From Diphasiastrum complanatum (taxonomy: Eukaryota; Streptophyta; Lycopodiopsida; Lycopodiales; Lycopodiaceae), in the NCBI GenBank assembly GCA_029204225.1, contig MU832247.1, positions 1 to 64,000 of the forward strand: a DNA stretch of 64,000 nucleotides, written 5' to 3'. The notes under the pieces are model-generated. The model was not told the origin of the DNA and did not search any database. It was given only the letters and a program-made list of their open reading frames with translations. This document shows, in pieces, positions 1 to 12,325 of this stretch. How positions within the stretch are numbered: the first letter of the stretch is position 1; each line of letters opens with the position of its first letter. The translations under genes and the position numbers were made by a program.

Positions 1-195
1 TTCACACGTGCCTGCACCTGAAATTCCGTACAGTACCTGATCTGACCATTCAAAGTGGTTTGAAGCTCTAAATCACCAGAAAACTGCAAACTAGCTAGAA
101 AGTAGAATCTAGACAATTCCTAGCTTGAAATCTGATCAAATTTGCAAACTTTTTGATTAGATTTGCTCGTAAATATTAGGTGGGCTTTGATACCA
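1..195 (-). mobile_element. Copia element internal leader with primer-binding site
   Basis: Positions 182-195 read, on the minus strand, TGGTATCAAAGCCC, which resembles the initiator-Met tRNA primer site of plant LTR retrotransposons. It directly abuts the LTR at 196-779. The rest of this element therefore lies to the left, outside the window. No coding region is visible in these 195 bases. Confidence 0.6.
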
Positions 196-779
196 TGTTG
201 AATTCACACATGTGGGATGCTCTACACATGTACTTTTGATCTCCTAAGCTCAATAATACCATAAAGATCAAAGTAGCATTGATTGACAATAGGAAAGCTG
301 ATCATACAAGAAATATTATCATGTTACAAGCAAGATCTATCAACAAATATGAAACAAAGTACAATAAATGCCTCAACTCGGCTAGAGAGAGAATATGAAT
401 GTACAAACTCGAGTAGAGAGAGAGGGCACAAAGAGCTTAGTCTCCAAATTTGCATTACACACAAAAATCATCATCTTCTCAATGAGAGTACATTACATAT
501 ATATAGATCCATGGACTCTCCTCCTACTTTGAGTTGAATTGGAGTTATGAATCCACCTCTCAAGCTATCTAGACTTATTCAAGCCACCTCAATATGTCTA
601 ATTGTGCCACCTAGTATTTTCATGCATTAAATGTGGCATGCAAAGTACAAATGACAATTCCTATGGTAGCTCGAGTTTCTACTTCTACCTACCTTGAGTA
701 TTTTATTCTAAGATGAGTCTTTACTAAGCCAAAAGAGCTCAATTCATCTTTGGCATTTTTAGGACCCCTACTTACAACA
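196..779 (-). mobile_element. 5' LTR of a Copia-type element, truncating a gypsy element
   Basis: The segment starts TGTTGAATTC and ends TTACAACA, so it carries the short TGTTG/CAACA inverted termini expected of an LTR. It sits directly beside a primer-binding site at 182-195, which makes it the 5' LTR of a minus-oriented element. Its right edge coincides with the abrupt end of gypsy reverse-transcriptase homology at 780, so the Copia element inserted into, and disrupted, the gypsy element. The interior holds a short GAGAGAGA tract near 385-425 and a TATA-like ATATATATAG near 497. Confidence 0.6.
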
Positions 780-2425
780 TTAGATAGATTTTTCCAATAT
801 TTCAACAATAATCACTGGCATCGGTCCTAACCACAAAAGTCTTATTAGGATCGCCAATGAGTAGTATTGTGCCAAAGTGACACTTTTCTTAAGCAACTCA
901 AAACAAAAACAAATATCCTCCGTCCACACCACTAGTGGACTCTTAGCCCTCCGGCTTAGCTTCTTATAACCTTTCAAGGCCTGGGCAAGGGGAAATGCCA
1001 ATCGAGCAAATTGGGGAATATGTCGACGAAAAAATCCCACAAACCCCAAGAAAGACTTGATTTCCCGAACTGTGGTGAGAATAGGCCAATCAATAATCCT
1101 CTGGATACAATCGGCCTCAATCTCCACTCCCCGTTTGGAAATCTTATGTCCCAACTAGGACAATTCCTTCGCAAAAAAAGTCATACATAGACTCTTTGAC
1201 AAAGAGCTTTTCCCTTCTTAGGATGTTCCAAACAATCCTAAGATGCTCTTTATGTTCCGCCAAAATCTTACTGAACACTAGGATATCATCTAAGAATACC
1301 ACTATGAATCTTTTCAAATATGGCCTGAACAAATCGTTCATCATCTATTGAAAAGTTGCCGGTGCATTGGTCAAACCAAAAGGCAACACCAGAAATTCAT
1401 AGTGACCAAAGCGAGTTCAAAACCCGGTTTTTGGTATATCTTCTGGCTTAATGCGTATCTGATGGAATACCGACCTTAGATCTATCTTGGTAAAGTACCC
1501 AACACCACCAAGATAATTTATTAGGTCATCCATCCGCAGTAGTGAATATCTATTCTTAACGGTTACCTTGTTCAATTTCTTTACTTTAAATGCACTTAAG
1601 GTCATTAGGTCCAAAGACTAAAGAATTAAGGACAAAATACATCCATCTCATTCCTTCGAGATAGATTACCTGAGGTAGAAGCTGGTTATTTGACGCAATC
1701 TCGTGCAAGGTGACCCTCGCCATTGCACTTGAAGCACAGGTTTTTCTTACGAGCTTCAGCTTTATCAATGCCACCTTGATGGTTTTTAAAGTTTTTTTTG
1801 GTTTCTTAAGATTGTTAAAATTGGGATGTGTTTCACTAATAGCTTCCCTATCCCTTCTCTTAAATTGAAAACCTTTTTTCTGCTCATTAGGCTGTTGACC
1901 CCTAGGTGGTTTAGGTGTGTCATCAAAGTATTTTGCAGCCCTAATAGCATCTTCTAGGATTTTTGGATGGTTCCTACGAACATCCACTTGATAATCTTTT
2001 GGTAACCCATCAATAAACATTAACATTTGTACCTTAAGGGGAATGTCACTATAAAGTGGATTCAAATACTTATGAAAATCTTGAATAAATTGTTCCAAAC
2101 CTTTATTCATTGTTAAATGACTCAACTTTTGAAAGTGTTCATAGTCATCTAAAAGTGGTAGAAAATAATCCCTAAAAAGCTTGCAAAAATCATCCCATGT
2201 ACAAGGTTGATTGCCCTTTGCAACTAAGTCATCTCACTAAACTAAGGCTCTTCCTTCAAGAAACATGGTGACAGTGGATAACTTTTCAGATTTAGGGAAT
2301 TGGTTCATGGCAAGGTATTTGTTCCAAACATTTAGCCAAGAACTTACCACTTGTAAGTTTATGTCCTTCTTCTCCCCCTTAAACACTTTTATGGGAGGTG
2401 GAACTACATGCTTCTTCTAATTGGC
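780..2425 (-). pseudogene. Decayed Ty3/gypsy gag-pol (gag, CCHC knuckle, partial RT)
   Basis: Read on the minus strand, 2425-1690 gives a retroviral-type Gag core followed by a CX2CX4HX4C zinc knuckle (CFKCNGEGHLARDC, about 1745-1700) in a shifted frame. From about 1610 to 1144 comes reverse transcriptase, including the FVVFLDDILVFS active-site block. From 1154 to 780 comes the connection region (GHKISKRGVEIE, WPILTTVREIKSFLGFVGFFRR). The protease and RT N-terminus are missing between the knuckle and RT, so there is an internal deletion of several hundred codons. Several stops and frameshifts are present, and homology ends at 780 where a Copia LTR begins. The element is dead. Confidence 0.85.
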
Positions 2426-3570
2426 TAACCTAGACTCTAAGTCTTGGTTTCTTTGATTAGTTTCAAGAAGCTGCTTATTAGTGGCATGAATTGTTGGTAT
2501 AAAAGTTCAAGAGCTTGTGCCACAATGGATGGGTTTGATAGATCAAATGTTGGGTTTTCATTGGTTTGATCCATTGGGATTGCTTGTGTGTTTTCCTATT
2601 ATGCAGATACAAGCTCAAATTAGAATGATAGAAATGCTTCAATTGTTACATCCAATGCAAATAAAAAGCATTTACTTCTATTCATTCAATCTTATTGTCT
2701 GTAAGCTCAATCCAAGCCTACTATTTGCAAGCTCAATCCAAGCTTAAGAGGAAAACAACAACAAGCTACATTTGCCTTAATCAAAAGCAAAAATGAAAAC
2801 CAAGTCTTTATGTAAACTTCAATTAACTAATCCAAGCTAATGTTTACATAAAGTTCCCATTCCCATTCCATTTGTCATTTCAAAAGCAACCAAAGTTTTC
2901 ACATTTCTCACTATTCTAGATTTCCAAAACCAAGAAACTATTGTCTAGAAATGGATAACTAATGAAGCTTTATGAAAACTTTAATTTTCAGATCTGATTT
3001 TCAGATTTACAGAATGACAAAAAACAAAATTTCAAAACTTGTTTTATGCACAAAGTTACACTACCATTCCCTTCTTACATTGCCATCTTCATGAAAGGAG
3101 ATAGAAAGGTGTAACTAATGAAGTTTGAATGAAAACTTCACTTTTCAGATCTGATTTTTAGTACAAAACTCCAAAATGAAAATCAAAACTTCAAACACTT
3201 CATTTATGCAAAAAAAAACACTAGTTTTCATCAAAATACATAGCTAGAATCAATCTTTTTGCCAAAAAAGTTTGTGTATGTAGAGGAAGACTTCCTCTAC
3301 CCATCTCACAAAACTTTTTTCAGAACTTTTAAAAACCCAAAGCCCACTTTAAAGCTTCTCTAACATGATAAAAGTTCAGCCCCTAAACTATTCTATAAGC
3401 ATCACTACTCTCTTCCAAAGAGAACTAGATTCATTGGGTACTTCAACTACAAGCTTCCTACAACTAGAAAAGCCTATAATCTTTTTCCAAAAAAATTTAG
3501 TTGGTGATCTTAATAGAACTTGAAGAAGGTTAGAAAGGTTACCATCCTTTGTCTAGCTCTGATACCACTT
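2426..3570 (-). mobile_element. 5' leader of the gypsy element, with primer-binding site at 3551-3567
   Basis: This AT-rich stretch has no coding homology. Between about 2930 and 3190 there are two diverged copies of a segment built around 'atgaagcttTatgaaaact' and 'cagatctgatttt', so it holds a local duplication. At 3551-3567 the minus strand reads TGGTATCAGAGCTAGAC, a good match to the initiator-Met tRNA primer site, next to the LTR at 3571. This places gag (2425) about 1.1 kb downstream of the primer site, a long leader. Confidence 0.65.
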
Positions 3571-4647
3571 TTACAAGTAGGGGTGAGGAAGTCCTCCAAA
3601 TCCAAGGTAGAGCCTTCAAATGTCCTCCAAGCAACTTGCAAGCTTCAAGATGCTCCCCAACTCCAAGCTAAGATGCCTCCACCTGCAAGTAAGGATCTGC
3701 AAGCATCCAAGGATAGCTCCTCCACCCGTGCCCCTACTCTTTAAACACAAAGATAGATAACAAGCTGGCCTCAAGTATTCACCACCCAACCATAGCTAGA
3801 TCCAAGCTCCAAGCAAGACCTATCTAGCACCCCCTTGCTAACCATAAACAAATCACAAGCATACCACAACACTCCATAACATACTCAAGATCCAAACCCT
3901 ACTTATGTCCCATGCTAGAAGCAAGATCCAAACCTCAAGCATACTACCACAAGAAAGCACTCTACACACTAGTAGTAACGCTAGAACATAAGCAAAGCAA
4001 ACAAGAGAGATCTCCCCCCTCCCAATGGGCGCCCTACTACCCTCATATAGATGGCCCATGGACCCCTCCAATGCACTCTGGAGTTCCATGCACATCCAAT
4101 GAGAGAGAGAGAAGCCTAGGGGAGTTAAAGAATCTCCAAGAGCCTCCATAGGCTTATGGAAGGTCAGGAGACTCCTTCCATAACCTATGACTCTTTGAAT
4201 GCCTATCTTGTGGGAGTTGGGAACTCAATGGACACGTTAGAAGGGCGCCCTCCTACTAGGTCCCATTGGCCAAGTTGTGCATGTATACTTTGGTCCTAGA
4301 CCAATAAAGTGATATGGTCCAAGGTTGAGGCCCAAGGTTTAGAAAAATAGTCATCCAATGACTTTCTAACACCTCTCTAGGTTCCATACCTCCATCCAAG
4401 GCATAGACACCTACTTGCCCTTTACCAAGGACACTAGTACCTTAATCTAAGGCACATATCCTTAATAGTAAGGGTACCCCTTAACCAAGGGTCACATGAC
4501 TCCATACCTCCAACTAAGGTATAGTCACTTGCTTGCCCTTATACAAGGGCACATACTCTTAATCTTAAGGGTACCTTGCCATTTAGCCCCCACACTGAAT
4601 GGACTATTAGGGGTCTGAAGTACTGCTAGTTACATAGGTATGTAACA
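3571..4647 (-). mobile_element. 5' LTR (about 1.08 kb) of the minus-strand gypsy element
   Basis: On the minus strand this starts TGTTACATACCTATGTAAC at 4647 and ends near CCCCTACTTGTAA at about 3571, just before the tRNA-type primer site. The same LTR family recurs in the window, split into two parts (22342-22676 and 47520-48075), which confirms it as a repeated unit. Its first third contains several diverged copies of a CCTTGG-TTAAGG motif. Its left end (4647) interrupts the C-terminal part of a DUF7869-like gene exactly, so the element inserted into that gene. Confidence 0.75.
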
Positions 4648-6778
4648 TATGTACCCTTCAATAAAGCTTTTGAAGTTTGGTATCTCTTGCATCAAGTACG
4701 ACATCGGAGAAAAGCACGAGCTCTCGATGAAGGCATCCATCAGGTGGCAAAATGAGAACACACAATTTGAACGAAGCCTTTCTGAAAGCCTACTGAACAT
4801 TGCATCAACATCCTCATGTGTGTGGCCAACCATTAAGAATCCAAGATGCACAATCTCAAATATGCCCCTTGTTGTGAGAAGGGAGAGAAATGCAAAAACA
4901 TATCGATTTTTATTTTTAGAACCACAGTTGTCAAGTTGCAAGAACAAGACTCTTGGTAGGGCATTAAAACTATCATTTTGTGCTTGATTAAGGCATTGCA
5001 CATTCGTCGTTGCATTATCAATTTGTAGTGGAGAAGTTCTTGGAATTTCAAGTAGAGAAGAACCCTCTACATGTGTTATTACATTACTATTTTTGATTGA
5101 AGAAAATTCTACTACACTCAACTGTACACTAACATTTCTAGTATCTTTGTTTTTGTTCTTTTGCAACTTTTGATGAATATCGTATGCATCTCTTGATAGT
5201 AGGCTACCAAAAATGGCTTGTTGTGGCAACTCTGTAAAATTGACATCCTCTTTAACATCCTCATTTGGAAGCTCCAAATGTCTCAAATATCTTGCAAGTG
5301 GCCCCACTGTGAAATTTGGATCAGATGGCCAATATCCCATTGCAAAATGACCATATCCACTCTTCTTATGTCCATGGACTAACATCCCTGTCAAGGAAAT
5401 TGGAAGCTGCATGACACGACTCAGGCTTTTAGGATGGGGCTCTAGCCGAGGTATGCATGTCTTTACTTGATTCATTTTATCATGAATAATGCACACATAT
5501 TTGCTAGGATCACAACAAGCTTTTTGCTTCCAAGAATAGTACAAATTTCGACATGTCATTTGTGCAAGCATGTGTTTTCTCTTTTCCATGAACAAATTTG
5601 CACAATCTTGTACCACCTTGGTTGATGCCAACTTCATCTGTATTGAAGTACAAATGTCACATTTTGAAAATGAGCTAGATTTGCAAAGTGACACTTGCTT
5701 AAAGACAGTTCTCCAGAGTCTACTAAGTGTATAGGAAGCTTTGTACCTGTGAAATGAAGCCTTTGATATTCCATGTATTGTGTACCATGCTTTTCCACAT
5801 ATAGTCCCCCCACAAAATAACATAGTTATACCTCTTTGTTTTCCTTTCTTGTTTTGTGAGGCTTGAAGCATATCATATACATATGTAACCCTGTCAGACG
5901 AATTTTGTCCCCAATATTGTTGTTGAGCTTCTTCAATCTTTTTCCTCTCCACATGTTGACAACAATTCTTATCACAACAATCAACAACTAAAACTGCACG
6001 AATGCTTTCAGACATCAAGAGATGTGGAATCTTTGACGGGTTTGAGTTACTCTCATTTTTTGATATCTTTCTATTGACCATTCTATACCTTCTTTTCCTT
6101 GCAACTTGTGTTGATTTTGCAGTATCAATTTGCATAGCTGATAACATATCTTGTTCGTGTAAGTAAAAAATGATCTCATCCTCTTGTTGATGGTCAATAA
6201 GCTTACTGCCATCCTCCAGTGTCACTTGTGTGATTGGCCATTTTAAAAGTTGAATATGAATATTTTTCACTTCATTAACTTCATGGACCACATTATCAAT
6301 TTGATATGTCAGGTTTCCATAAATTTTAGAGATAGTGATACCAACATAATCATTTTCGAGCTCCTTATAATCAATTGCCTCATGGGGGTATGCCAATAAG
6401 ATGTATCCCTCAGCAACAACCTGTGTGCGATCAAAAGACCAAAGAAAAATCTTTTGATTTACCCAATCTTCACGTGTTTTGCTTGTATTTATGACAAGTT
6501 GCCCTTGATCCCTATGCTTCCTACAAACACTATTTATGTCCCACAAGACAAAAGATCCAATTGCTTGCTCTAATAATGAAGCATCTGTAGTGGGATAAGG
6601 AAGCATGGCATCCTTGACTATTGCCTTTTCGATAATTACGGAAACCCTACTTTGCTCAAGGGTTATAAAGTTACAAATTACAGTAGGGTCATTAGAGTGG
6701 ATAGATCCCTCTCCAACAACTTTACCACCAATACCCAAGGTCACAATGTCTTCTTTTTGTAGCCCCATCATTTCTGAA
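4648..6778 (-). pseudogene. DUF7869-like (probable DNA-transposase-like) gene, 3' end cut off by an LTR
   Basis: A single open frame of about 710 codons runs on the minus strand from a splice-acceptor-like TTCAG|AAATGATGGGG at about 6778 to 4648. The open frame continues upstream to 6897, but that part looks like intron or leader. The N-terminal part (IVTLGIGGKVVGEG, then LPYPTTDASLLEQAIGSFVLW) resembles the domain often found with plant transposase-associated proteins. The C-terminal half has the blocks IIHDKMNQVKTCIPR (about 5490), FLQLDNCGSKNKNRY (about 4935) and GFLMVGHTHEDVDAMFS (about 4820), which I recognise as the uncharacterised DUF7869 family. The spacing of Asp (HDKM), Asp (LDN) and Glu/Asp (HEDVD) would suit an RNase-H-fold DD(E/D) nuclease. 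That is my inference. Cys/His pairs (CCDKNCCQHVE, CDICTSI) may bind zinc. The reading frame is intact up to 4648, where the gypsy LTR replaces the C-terminus. The gene is therefore recently broken. Confidence 0.7.
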
Positions 6779-7665
6779 ATGAAGACAATACACAATTTTA
6801 GAACAAGACAAAAAAAAACGTCTTTAAGAAATAACTGGACAAAAAATACATAAGAAATATTCAAACTGGTTATTAGAAGGTCTAGAAGAGAATACAAGAA
6901 TTTCTTGTCTTTGGCCGACCATACACGACATAAATCCCAACAAAGGGAGTCTTAAGATAATAGAATATAAGAAATAATTTTGGAATTAAGAAGAGCGAAC
7001 AAGATTGAGGTAGAAAACAAAACAAAACAATGCTCCCAAAAGGTCACCCACTAGTAGGCCAGTTATCTCCACTTCATCCATTCAATCTTGACGTCCATCA
7101 ACATGGAGAGAAGAAAGGACAAGGAATCATCAACATAGGTTTTGATTGTGTTCTGAGAGGAGAAGGAGGTGCGACACAGCGTATGTGCCCTTTGGGGTGT
7201 GCATGTGCGGTTTTTTTTTTTTTTCGGTTCTATTTTTTGCATGGGTGTGTGCAAAGAAGGGAAGAGGAGGGATGGACCAAAAAAAAAAAAAAGTCCTCTT
7301 TCGCCTATATATATTTAGTCATATTGTTGAAAGGCTTTTGGTGCTTATTATATTTTTAAAACTAAAAGGTTAAGCATGTGTTTCCTAGCACAAAACTAGG
7401 ATGGGTGGCATGTTTGTAACACAGTTTTGGTTTTTTTTGTAGTAGGATAGTGCTCAAAGAGAACTTCATGTGCCTTTTACCTTTTATATCTTTAAAAAAT
7501 TCATATATTTCATAATAGTAAAAATTCATAGTATATTTCATAATAGTATGTTAAGGTGGCCATATAACCTTACCTCAAGGATAATTATAACCTTTAAGCC
7601 TAATGGTATGAAAAAAATATGATAATATTGGTGGATACATTAATGCATAGATCCACTTCTTTGCA

Positions 7666-7783
7666 CTCCTTTCAAAAAGTGCTCAGGGTGCTTCTGTCTG
7701 CTGGAGCTCATTGCACGCCTCCTTCTCCTTTCAAAATGCGCTCAGGGTGCTTCTGCCTGCTGGAGCTCATCGCTCGGTTCTAG
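7666..7783. repeat. Tandem duplication, two copies of about 59 bp
   Basis: The segment beginning CTCCTTTCAAAAAGTGCTCA at 7666 recurs, with few changes, from 7725 (CTCCTTTCAAAATGCGCTCA), both running through GGGTGCTTCTG and CTGGAGCTCAT. Confidence 0.75.
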
Positions 7784-8252
7784 ATCGCACTCGGAGTGCT
7801 GCTTGGACGCATTTCAGCCTACTCTTGGATCGCGTTTCTGCCTTGTGCTGCTGGAACGTCTGCCTTCTATGCTACTGAATCACACTTCGCTTCTGGCCAC
7901 AGGTTCATCCTGCTTTGTTCACGGGTTCGCTCGTCGCTGGCTTTTGTTGCCCACGAATTCACTGCCCACGGTTTTGCTCATCGCTAATCCTGCCCTCGTG
8001 CCATCCTTCCCATTGCAAGTATGTTACTCATCCTACAACGTCTCTCTACAGGTGCTTTTTTTTACGGATATATTTTTTTTCAGATGCACACTTTGTAGAA
8101 CCACTTTTCTAATGTACAGTTCTAATATGCACAAAATCAACAAATGCAAATTGGAGTGGCCTAACATGGATGCTAAAGACCCTCTCTACAAACCAATGCA
8201 CTTTGTTCAGCATGCACTAGGGGCTATAGATCCACAAAACAGATTCTACAAA

Positions 8253-8338
8253 CATTCTATTTGAATAGCATGCAACACACAACCTAAATAGATCTCATTC
8301 TATTTGAATAGCATGCAACACACAGCCTAAATAAATCT
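8253..8338. repeat. Tandem duplication, two copies of 43 bp
   Basis: CATTCTATTTGAATAGCATG with its following ACACAC-rich part occurs at 8253-8295 and again at 8296-8338 with only three or so differences. Confidence 0.85.
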
Positions 8339-8804
8339 CATTTTAACAGATTGAATCCATCTCAATAAATAAACAAAGAAAGACGTACATACCTTGGTCC
8401 TCCAAAGAGCTCAGCTTGTTGCTCAGCACTTCGATTCATCCTTCCCATTACATGTATGTTTCTCCATCCTCCTTCTTACTTCTTTCTTTCTTACTTTGTG
8501 GAGCACCTTCTAATAGGATTCTCACAAAACTACAATAAATAAAGCATAAAGAGCCAGCTACAAAACTGAAAGTTGTGGATTTTGGTAGAAGGATTACACA
8601 CTAAAAGCTAAGTTTAAAGAGAGGAGAGGGCCAACACTTTGAAATACCAATAAAGTGCTTATGAGGAGTTTAAACCTGAACTAGAAAATCTGAACTGAGA
8701 AATTTTGGAGGGAATTTGTTTTGGGGGAAAATTTGAATTAAACAATTTAATTTTCATATTAAGTTCTTATTTAATAGAGTGGACAATTAAAAGTCCTCAC
8801 CACC

Positions 8805-10985
8805 ACACACGAAGTAAACAATTAGAGGCCCTCACCAAGCACATGGATCGCATGTAGGTAGCCTATCACCATGCTTCCCTCCTCTTTGACGGACGTCGTC
8901 CGTCAAGGATGCATGAAGTAGACATGGATTGGATCTCAGACATGGATTCTTAAACTGAGTCCCCTTCCAATATTGTTGACTATCGACCTCTAACTATGAA
9001 TAACAATTCCTATAAGATTGTCGTGAAAGCCCTTGCCAGAAGGATTGCTCCCTTTCTCCCTACACACCTACCCAAGTGTCAATTTGGTTTTATCAAAGGG
9101 AGATCTCTCTTTTTTAAATGTCCGGTCTGCCATAGACTCTTCTCTTTGGTTCAACTACTCGGCTCTTGTGAATAAGATAGATTTTGATAAAGCTTTTGAT
9201 CACATGAGTGAAGTAAACAATTAGAGGCCCTCACCAAGCACATGGAGCGCATGTAGGTAGCCCATCACCATGCTTCCTCCTCCTTGACGGACGCCGTCCG
9301 TCAAGCATGCATGAAGTAGACAAGGGTGTTGCACTAGCCTTCATTATTCACATAGAGCACGTGTAGGCTGCCCTTCACTTTGCTTTTGTCCATCTTTATG
9401 ACAAGCACAAATGCATTACACAAGGTATAGATAAGGTTTTATGCACTAGACCTCATTAAACACATACATCGCATGTGGGTAGCCCTTCATCACATTTTAC
9501 CTTGAAAAATGCAATCCGTCAAGCATGAATGAATTAGACAAGGTTGTACACACTAGTTAGCACGTACATTCTATGTGATCACTCCTCCTCCATGCTTCTC
9601 TCCTTCTTGATGGATGTTGTCAAGCAATGAATGAAGTAGACAAGGTTGTTGTGCTTGCCCTCACCATGCTTCACCTCTCATTAAGCACCTACATCCCATG
9701 TGAGCACTCCTTCTCCATGCCTCTCTCGTACTTGACGGACGTCGTCCATCAAGCATGCATGAAGTAGACAAGTAGTTGCACTAGCCCTCTCCATGCTCTC
9801 TAATGAAGCACCTACATCCCATGTGAGCACTCCTTCTCCATGCTTCTCTCGTACTTGACGGACATCGTCCATCAAGCATGCATGAAGTAGACAAGTAGTT
9901 GCACTAGCCCTGCCCACGCTCTCTAATTAAGCACATATATCCCATGTCAGCAGTGCTTCTTCATGCTTTCCTCCTACTTGACGGACATCATTCGTCAAAC
10001 ATACATGAACAAGATAAGACAATTGCACTAGCCCTTGCCATGCTTCACCCCTAATTAAGCACATATATCCCATGTCTAGCACTGCTTTTCCATTATTTCC
10101 TCCTACATGACGGACGTCGTTCATCAAGCATGCATAAATTAGACAAGGCTGTTGCACCATGCTTAATCTCTCATTAACACATACATCCCACATGAACACT
10201 CCTTCCTCGTGCTTCCCTCCTACTTGATGGACGCTGTCCATCAAACATGCATGAAGTGGACAAGGCTGTTGCGCTAGCCCTCACCATGCTTTAAGCACCT
10301 ACATCCCATGTCAGCACCCCTTCTTCTCCATGCTTCTCTCCTACTTGACGGACATCGTCCATCAAGCATGCATGAAGTAGACAAGGCAGATGCACTAGCC
10401 CTCGTCATGCTCTTTAATCAAGAACATATATCTCATGTCAACACTGCTTCTCCATGCTTCCCTCCTACTTAACGGACGTCGTTCGTCAAGCATGCATGGA
10501 ACAGACAATGTTGTTGCGCCATGTTTCACCTCTCATTAACACCTAGATCCCATGTGCCCTCCTTCCCCGTGCTGCCCTCCTACTTGACAGACGTTGTCCA
10601 TCAAACATGCATGAAATGGACAAGGCTATTGCGCTTGCCCTCACCATGCTTCACCTCTCATTAAGTACATATATCCCTAGTCAACACTCCTTCTCCATGC
10701 TTCCCTCCTACTTGACAGACACCGTGCTTCTCTCTACTTTGACGAACGTCGTCTGCCAAGTATGAATGAAATAGATAGGGTTGTACGCACACAAACATCT
10801 CGTGAGGGCAACTCTTCTTCCTACTTTCCTCCATCCTGACAGACGTCATCCATCAAACATGAATGGAGTAGACAAGGTTATACACACTAGCCCTCCCTAA
10901 ACACATACATCACATGTGGGCAGCCATTATTCTTGCTTCCCTCTACCTTCACAAACACCTTCTGTCAAGTGAATAAAGTGGCATG
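8805..10985. repeat. Satellite array of ~122 bp units with a palindromic core
   Basis: At least a dozen diverged units are visible. Each contains a core arm TTGACGGAC, a spacer GTC and the reverse-complement arm GTCCGTCAA, followed by a conserved AGCATGCATGAAGTAGACAA and a stretch ending 'cacctacatcccatgtgagc'. Core starts fall near 8886, 9284, 9733, 9855, 9979, 10109, 10226, 10347, 10469, 10581, 10741 and 10836, so central units are spaced 112-130 bp. The core is perfect at 8886 and imperfect in most others. The LINE fragment at 8940-9207 interrupts the array. Open frames of 60-105 codons within it simply follow the repeat and are not genes. The array ends just before the methyltransferase-like gene at 11078. 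Confidence 0.9.
8940..9207 (+). pseudogene. LINE (L1-type) reverse-transcriptase fragment
   Basis: Translation gives DYRPLTMNNNSYKIVVKALA with QFGFIKGRS shortly after, then in another frame VNKIDFDKAFDHM. These match the conserved RT blocks of plant L1 LINEs (YRPI..YKI.AK.., Q.GF.KGR, DF.KAFD). Only about 90 codons remain, with at least one frameshift. Satellite sequence flanks it on both sides (8811-8935 and from 9208), with the same flank motif GAAGTAAACAATTAGAGGCC on the left copy and again after the fragment, so it inserted into the array or was amplified with it. Confidence 0.75.
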
Positions 10986-12325
10986 ATTAGTACTATGAGC
11001 TCTCACTAAGTAGTACATTTTTTATTATCATGGTACATGTTTATTTATTTATTCATCACTGCTAATATTGGTTGCAGACATGGAAAAAGAGATCGGTGTT
11101 GTAGATGTAAATAACACAAGTCCTATGGAAGTGATCTCTTGTCATGACATTCTCCCAGTAATTGACGCGGTGGTAGATGTAAGGATGGAAATTTCTGAAG
11201 CAACTCCTTGGTATATGGAATCTATTGGACCAAATGAAGATAAGGGAGATGTATTTCTTTATGTTATTGACAATGGACAAGGTTGCAAATGTATGGGACT
11301 AATTTTAAGCATGGATAACTTAATGTTTGCATATGGTGTACCATGTAATTTTGCTCCAGTGGAATGCCCACAACAGAAAAAATTATTCGATATTGAGTTG
11401 CAATGGTCTAAGTACTCTCCTATCATGATGGGGCCAAGCAAAAATGGAAGAGAAGGTTCAATGATCAAGATGGGTTGGGATATTCCAAATCTTTCAGAAT
11501 GGATTGCAGATTCTGGACTCTCTTCTTGTGAAGACATTGTTGAAGGATTTAAAAAGGTCAAAGCTAAGCAACTTGAAGTAGGAAGAGCTCCTTCTTCTAA
11601 AGTTTATTCTAGTATTATAAAAGATGCACTAAAGGGAAAAAGACCACATACGTTGGGCAATGATGTTTTTTTCTAGGAGAAGCATTCAATTGGTAGAGGG
11701 AGATCTTACAAACTATCTAGCTATGCGCAAATCGGGAAGTGTAAGGAGGACAAAGGAGAAGATATCTAAGGCAAAAGTTTTGAAGATAGATGGTGAGAAA
11801 GAAACACCATTCAAAAAGATTCAAGACATGGGAAAACAACCGGAGCTAGATATCGACAAGGATATAGTTTTAAAAAATACTGAAGGAAAGGTAACAATGT
11901 CGGATTCAAACATTGAGAAGGCATCACAACCAAAAGTGCTTAAAGAGAAAAAGAAAGTGACAACTTCATCTTCACAAAGGAATGAGACAAGAAAAAAACC
12001 ACATAGCGGGCGATCAAGCACAAGAGGTGGAGAAGAAGTCATGCCTCAGAACTTTCAAGGATATGAGACTATTGCCAATCAACCTAGAATAGGTGATATC
12101 ATTGGCATGGATGTGACTACCCTCGAGATGGCTCAACCATTGAACCAAACAGGACCAAATGAAAGTGTCAACAATGTAAGTAAGGCCTTGGAAAAAGTAG
12201 AAGGTCAACTGTTCTAGGAGAAATTTTCACATATGTATCCATTTGGGAAAAATCGCACATTCTTGATTTCTGTGACATTGTGTGATTGTGCTCCTGCTCA
12301 TTCTGTATATTGATCAATCAACAAG

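Larger units (their letters stand above)
6779..8804. other. Non-coding spacer upstream of the DUF7869-like gene
   Basis: No convincing gene was seen. The stretch contains a T-run and an A-run (about 7206-7223 and 7279-7292), a TATA-like ATATATATTT near 7308, a GC-richer patch near 7660-8000 with two tandem copies of a segment, and a tandem 43 bp duplication at 8253-8338. It probably holds the 5' end and promoter of the minus-strand gene at 4648-6778, but I cannot place a start exon. Confidence 0.4.

Noticed and set aside
3853-4151. Frames on both strands within the gypsy LTR
   Set aside because: LTR sequence shared with the copy at 47520-48075, where the frames are not kept.
9681-10849. Repetitive minus-strand frames (LHACLMDDVRQV type)
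   Set aside because: They follow the satellite unit, change frame with its indels, and have no independent evidence.
9210-10985. Regular repeats that might suggest a CRISPR array
   Set aside because: Units are about 122 bp with similar sequence throughout and no unique spacers. No cas genes are present and the DNA is eukaryotic. It is a satellite.
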